A stretch of DNA of 16,546 nt from Flavobacteriaceae bacterium (GTDB taxonomy: Bacteria > Bacteroidota > Bacteroidia > Flavobacteriales > Flavobacteriaceae): assembly GCA_030625995.1 (NCBI GenBank), contig DAOUPU010000036.1, positions 1 to 16,546 of the forward strand, given 5' to 3'. The notes under the pieces are model-generated. The model was given only the letters and a program-made list of their open reading frames with translations. It was not told the DNA's origin and searched no databases. Below, piece by piece: positions 14,727 through 16,546 of the stretch; position 1 is the stretch's first letter; the number at the start of each line of letters is the position of its first letter. Made by a program: the position numbers and the translations under genes.

Positions 14727-15161
14727 TTAAATGCAGACACTTAATCCTACAGCTCCGTAACTTCCAAGTTCTGCATAAATACCTATTCTGTCACTAAAAA
14801 AGTAACGAATTCCCAGATAAGCTGCTAAGCCAACGTTTTGAGATGACAAATATCCAATTTCTACTCCAGGATATATATCTAACTTAGGAGGTAAATCCAT
14901 TAGAGGACCAAGGTGAAAGCTTGCCCTGGCATATAAAAAGTAATCATTATCCTCGTTATTGAAATAATAGGTCGCACCTGCTCCAAGTGAAAAGAGATCG
15001 CTTAAGCCATAGCAATAAGTCGCTTTAATTCCACTTCCATTTTCGTAACCATAGATATTGTAACCGACATTAATTTTACTATCTCCTTTTCCGTCGTAAG
15101 ATTGTGCTTGAGCTGTAATGGCAATAAAGAGAAAAAAAATTGCCCCAAATAATATTTTCAT
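14727..15161 (-). CDS. Small outer-membrane beta-barrel protein (DUF6646-like)
   Basis: A 144-residue exported protein. The signal peptide MKILFGAIFFLFIAITAQAQ ends at residue 20. The mature part begins SYDGKGDSKINVGYN and consists of alternating strands with glycine and aromatic residues (SLGAGATYYF, LYARASFHLGP, LDIYPGVEIGYL, YLGIRYFFSDRIGIYAELG), typical of a small eight-stranded-type barrel. The layout resembles the flavobacterial DUF6646 family; that name is from memory. Function is unknown. The gene stands alone on its strand, with a long gene-free region upstream. A TACATTTG box sits only 2 bp before the ATG, too close to be a normal promoter. Confidence 0.8.
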   Translation of the reverse strand: MKILFGAIFFLFIAITAQAQSYDGKGDSKINVGYNIYGYENGSGIKATYCYGLSDLFSLGAGATYYFNNEDNDYFLYARASFHLGPLMDLPPKLDIYPGVEIGYLSSQNVGLAAYLGIRYFFSDRIGIYAELGSYGAVGLSVCI

Positions 15162-15462
15162 AGCAAATGTAATTTAAATTGAGCGTATATATTATAACGA
15201 ATATCTCCTATAAAAAGTATAATTCTTCTGTTAAATATAATTATTATAAAGTCTTAGTTTATGAACTATAAAAACATGATAAACAATGACATACACTGCC
15301 ATAGAATTTTCATAGTGTAATTTTAATATTTTGTTTTGAAAATATATATATAGCTCTTCGCCATGGGAGTGAATGACCAGTCAAGAAATATTATTTTTCT
15401 TATGATTTATTTAGCATTTAGTTAAGAAAAATTTAATACTTTTATTTTTCGAAAAATTCATG

Positions 15463-15478
15463 TTGGCACAAATGTTGT
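15463..15478 (+). promoter_or_regulatory. Sigma54-like -24/-12 promoter
   Basis: TTGGCAC, five bases, then TTGT matches the RpoN consensus TTGGCAC-N5-TTGC with one change (GC to GT at -12) and the exact 12-nt distance between the -24 GG and the -12 G. The start site would be near 15490. It directly precedes the candidate small RNA. Whether this genome encodes RpoN is not visible here. Confidence 0.4.
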
Positions 15479-15510
15479 AATAAAGATTTTAGAATTTAAA
15501 TAATATTTTA

Positions 15511-15518
15511 TACTTTTG
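15511..15518 (+). promoter_or_regulatory. TAnnTTTG promoter element for the small RNA
   Basis: TACTTTTG within TATACTTTTGCA is a perfect housekeeping -7 match, with a start site near 15523. No TTG occurs at the -33 distance; the stretch upstream is nearly all A and T. Confidence 0.5.
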
Positions 15519-15523
15519 CATCT

Positions 15524-15694
15524 AAGGATTTTAAAAATCTTTGAAACATAAAGCAACAATAAGATAAAGAAGACGTTCTAATTTCTTTAGAGAAGATAAT
15601 TAGAATTAAAAATATAAAGATAAGGTTTGGTTAGTTGATTTTGGTTGATTTATTTCAACCAGTATCCGGCCCCGAGAGATCGGGGCTTTTTTTT
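15524..15694 (+). ncRNA. Candidate small noncoding RNA, about 170-205 nt
   Basis: This plus-strand unit lies between two minus-strand genes, so it is neither the leader nor the tail of either. It has promoter-like elements in front and ends at a strong intrinsic terminator. It contains no ATG or GTG. Internal structures: an AT-rich stem near 15524-15542 (AAGGATTTT with AAAATCTTT, one G-U pair); a 12-bp hairpin with one bulge, 15576-15587 with 15593-15605 (TTCTAATTTCTT, loop TAGAG); and a 7-bp hairpin at 15642-15661 (TGGTTGA with TCAACCA, loop TTTATT). If the sigma54-like promoter is used, the 5' end would be about 15490. I do not recognise it as a named RNA family such as 6S, tmRNA or RNase P. 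Confidence 0.6.
15669..15694 (+). terminator. Strong intrinsic terminator of the candidate small RNA
   Basis: GCCCCGA pairs perfectly with TCGGGGC over 7 bp around a GAGA (GNRA) tetraloop and is followed by eight T. It is the most GC-rich hairpin in the window. The minus strand has no T run after it, so it serves plus-strand transcription and does not terminate rfbB. Confidence 0.92.
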
Positions 15695-15734
15695 ATCCGT
15701 TTTTAAATTTATAGATAATTTTAGGGTTAAAAAG

Positions 15735-16546
15735 TTACCCGTACATTTTTGTATAGTACTCTTGATAGGCCCCTGAAGTTACATTATTTAACCAAGCTTC
15801 ATTTTTCAAATACCAATCCACCGTTTTAGCCAAACCTTCTTCAAAAGTAACAGACGGCTTCCAGCCAAGTTCTCGATTTAATTTAGTAGCATCAATGGCA
15901 TAACGTCTGTCATGACCGGCACGGTCTTTTACAAAAGTGATTAGTTTAACAGAAGTACCTTTTGTTCTATCTAATTTTTCATCCATCAAGTCGCAAAGCA
16001 AGTGGATCAGATTTAAATTTGTCCATTCATTAAAGCCACCGATATTATAGGTATCCCCAATTTTTCCGTTTTGAAAAATTTCATCAATAGCAATGGCATG
16101 ATCTTCCACAAAAAGCCAATCACGGGTATAATTTCCATCGCCATAGACAGGTAATGGCTTATTATTTTTAATATTATGAATAAATAATGGAATCAATTTT
16201 TCGGGAAATTGATTCGCACCATAATTATTTGAACAATTACTAATTACAAATGGTAATTCATAAGTATTACCATAGGCTCTTACCAAGTGGTCTGAAGAAG
16301 CCTTAGAAGCTGCATAGGGTGATTGTGGATCGTAAGAAGTTGTCTCCTTAAACAGCCCTGTTTTTCCTAAGGAGCCATAAACTTCATCAGTAGAAACATG
16401 GTAAAATAATTTTCCTTTTAAATTCCCTTGCCATATATCTCGAAAGGCATTCAATAAATTGGCTGTTCCCAAAACATTAGTTTCTATGAAATCATTGGGA
16501 TGCGTAATCGAACGATCTACATGACTTTCTGCTGCTAAATGAATAA
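15735..16546 (-). CDS. rfbB: dTDP-glucose 4,6-dehydratase, 5' end missing
   Basis: An extended short-chain dehydrogenase that converts dTDP-glucose to dTDP-4-keto-6-deoxyglucose using bound NAD+, leading to dTDP-rhamnose and other deoxysugars for surface polysaccharide. 269 residues are visible of about 350; the Rossmann GxxGxxG end lies past the right edge. The frame stays open to the edge with HLAAESHVDRSI, an RfbB signature. Next come HVSTDEVYGSLG (catalytic Thr-Asp-Glu), SPYAASKASSDH (Tyr-x3-Lys), SNNYGANQFPEKLIP, YGDGNYTRDWLFVEDHA and the C-terminal VKDRAGHDRRYAID. All active-site motifs in this part are intact. The product ends in YTKMYG. Further polysaccharide genes would be expected upstream, outside the window. 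Confidence 0.96.
   Translation of the reverse strand, partial: IHLAAESHVDRSITHPNDFIETNVLGTANLLNAFRDIWQGNLKGKLFYHVSTDEVYGSLGKTGLFKETTSYDPQSPYAASKASSDHLVRAYGNTYELPFVISNCSNNYGANQFPEKLIPLFIHNIKNNKPLPVYGDGNYTRDWLFVEDHAIAIDEIFQNGKIGDTYNIGGFNEWTNLNLIHLLCDLMDEKLDRTKGTSVKLITFVKDRAGHDRRYAIDATKLNRELGWKPSVTFEEGLAKTVDWYLKNEAWLNNVTSGAYQEYYTKMYG

Larger units (their letters stand above)
15162..15734. other. 573-bp gene-free region with candidate small RNA
   Basis: No convincing coding sequence is present. Parts: 15162-15290, AT-rich, with no clear motif apart from the box touching the DUF6646-like ATG; 15293-15318, an imperfect dyad with arms ACACT/AGTGT; about 15355-15380, a short GC-richer patch; 15463-15478, a sigma54-like promoter; 15511-15518, a TAnnTTTG box; about 15524-15694, a structured noncoding segment ending in an intrinsic terminator; 15695-15734, an AT-rich spacer to the rfbB stop. 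Confidence 0.7.

Noticed and set aside
15164..15171. TACATTTG box before the DUF6646-like gene.
   Set aside because: It ends 2 bp before the ATG, so transcription would begin inside the start codon, and no -33 element is present.
15363..15425. A 20-codon reading frame (MGVNDQSRN...) in the gene-free region.
   Set aside because: Too short, with no start signal in front and composition no better than random; I do not call it a gene.
1..16546. Search for mobile elements, CRISPR arrays, tRNA or rRNA.
   Set aside because: No transposase, integrase, phage gene, regularly spaced repeat or cloverleaf-like segment was seen.

Overview
The window looks like chromosome of a flavobacterium (Bacteroidota, probably Flavobacteriaceae). 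The DNA is AT-rich. Several genes are preceded by the Bacteroidota -7 promoter element TAnnTTTG. The gene set includes families largely confined to this phylum: a TonB-dependent receptor with a carboxypeptidase-regulatory-like N-domain, and DUF5689, DUF2480, DUF3078 and DUF6646-like proteins. I see no tRNA, rRNA, CRISPR array, insertion sequence or phage gene. This is mostly core genome, with its interest in the junctions and in one long intergenic region.

Layout. 1-1038 (-): most of ATP-type PEP carboxykinase (pckA), cut by the left edge. 1381-5594 (+): an outer-membrane TonB-dependent receptor and a surface-type lipoprotein (DUF5689 plus a C-terminal adhesin-like domain). 5600-6550 (-): an endonuclease/exonuclease/phosphatase-fold enzyme convergent on that pair. 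6628-7842 (+): ribosome-associated GTPase HflX. 7845-8921 (-): a CNNM/CBS membrane protein. 9008-9937 (-): a DUF3078 secreted beta-barrel protein with its own promoter and terminator. 9999-11343 (-): DUF2480, a DUF59/MIP18 protein and SufE, a satellite Fe-S assembly cluster. 11386-14725 (+), divergent from sufE: a PfkB-family kinase, a long PurF-like protein and a small secreted protein, probably one operon. 14727-15161 (-): a small DUF6646-like beta-barrel protein. 15162-15734: a 573-bp gene-free region. 15735-16546 (-): dTDP-glucose 4,6-dehydratase (rfbB), cut by the right edge.

How the genes fit together. The receptor and lipoprotein form a typical outer-membrane uptake pair. The nearby nuclease suggests, as inference only, a nucleic-acid or phosphate-ester substrate. 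The sufE/DUF59/DUF2480 genes serve iron-sulfur cluster assembly. The kinase and PurF-like gene point to nucleotide or PRPP metabolism. PckA serves gluconeogenesis, and RfbB makes activated deoxysugars for surface polysaccharide.

Most interesting signals: (1) a plus-strand unit at about 15463-15694 with a sigma54-like element, a TAnnTTTG box, two internal hairpins, no ATG and a strong intrinsic terminator, probably an undescribed small RNA; (2) two -7 boxes abutting as an inverted repeat between sufE and the kinase, a compact bidirectional promoter; (3) a PurF-like protein with altered glutaminase and cysteine motifs; (4) three convergent gene pairs separated by only 1-5 bp, one with a hairpin spanning both stop codons; (5) an 18-bp perfect palindrome just upstream of the promoter of the DUF59 gene.
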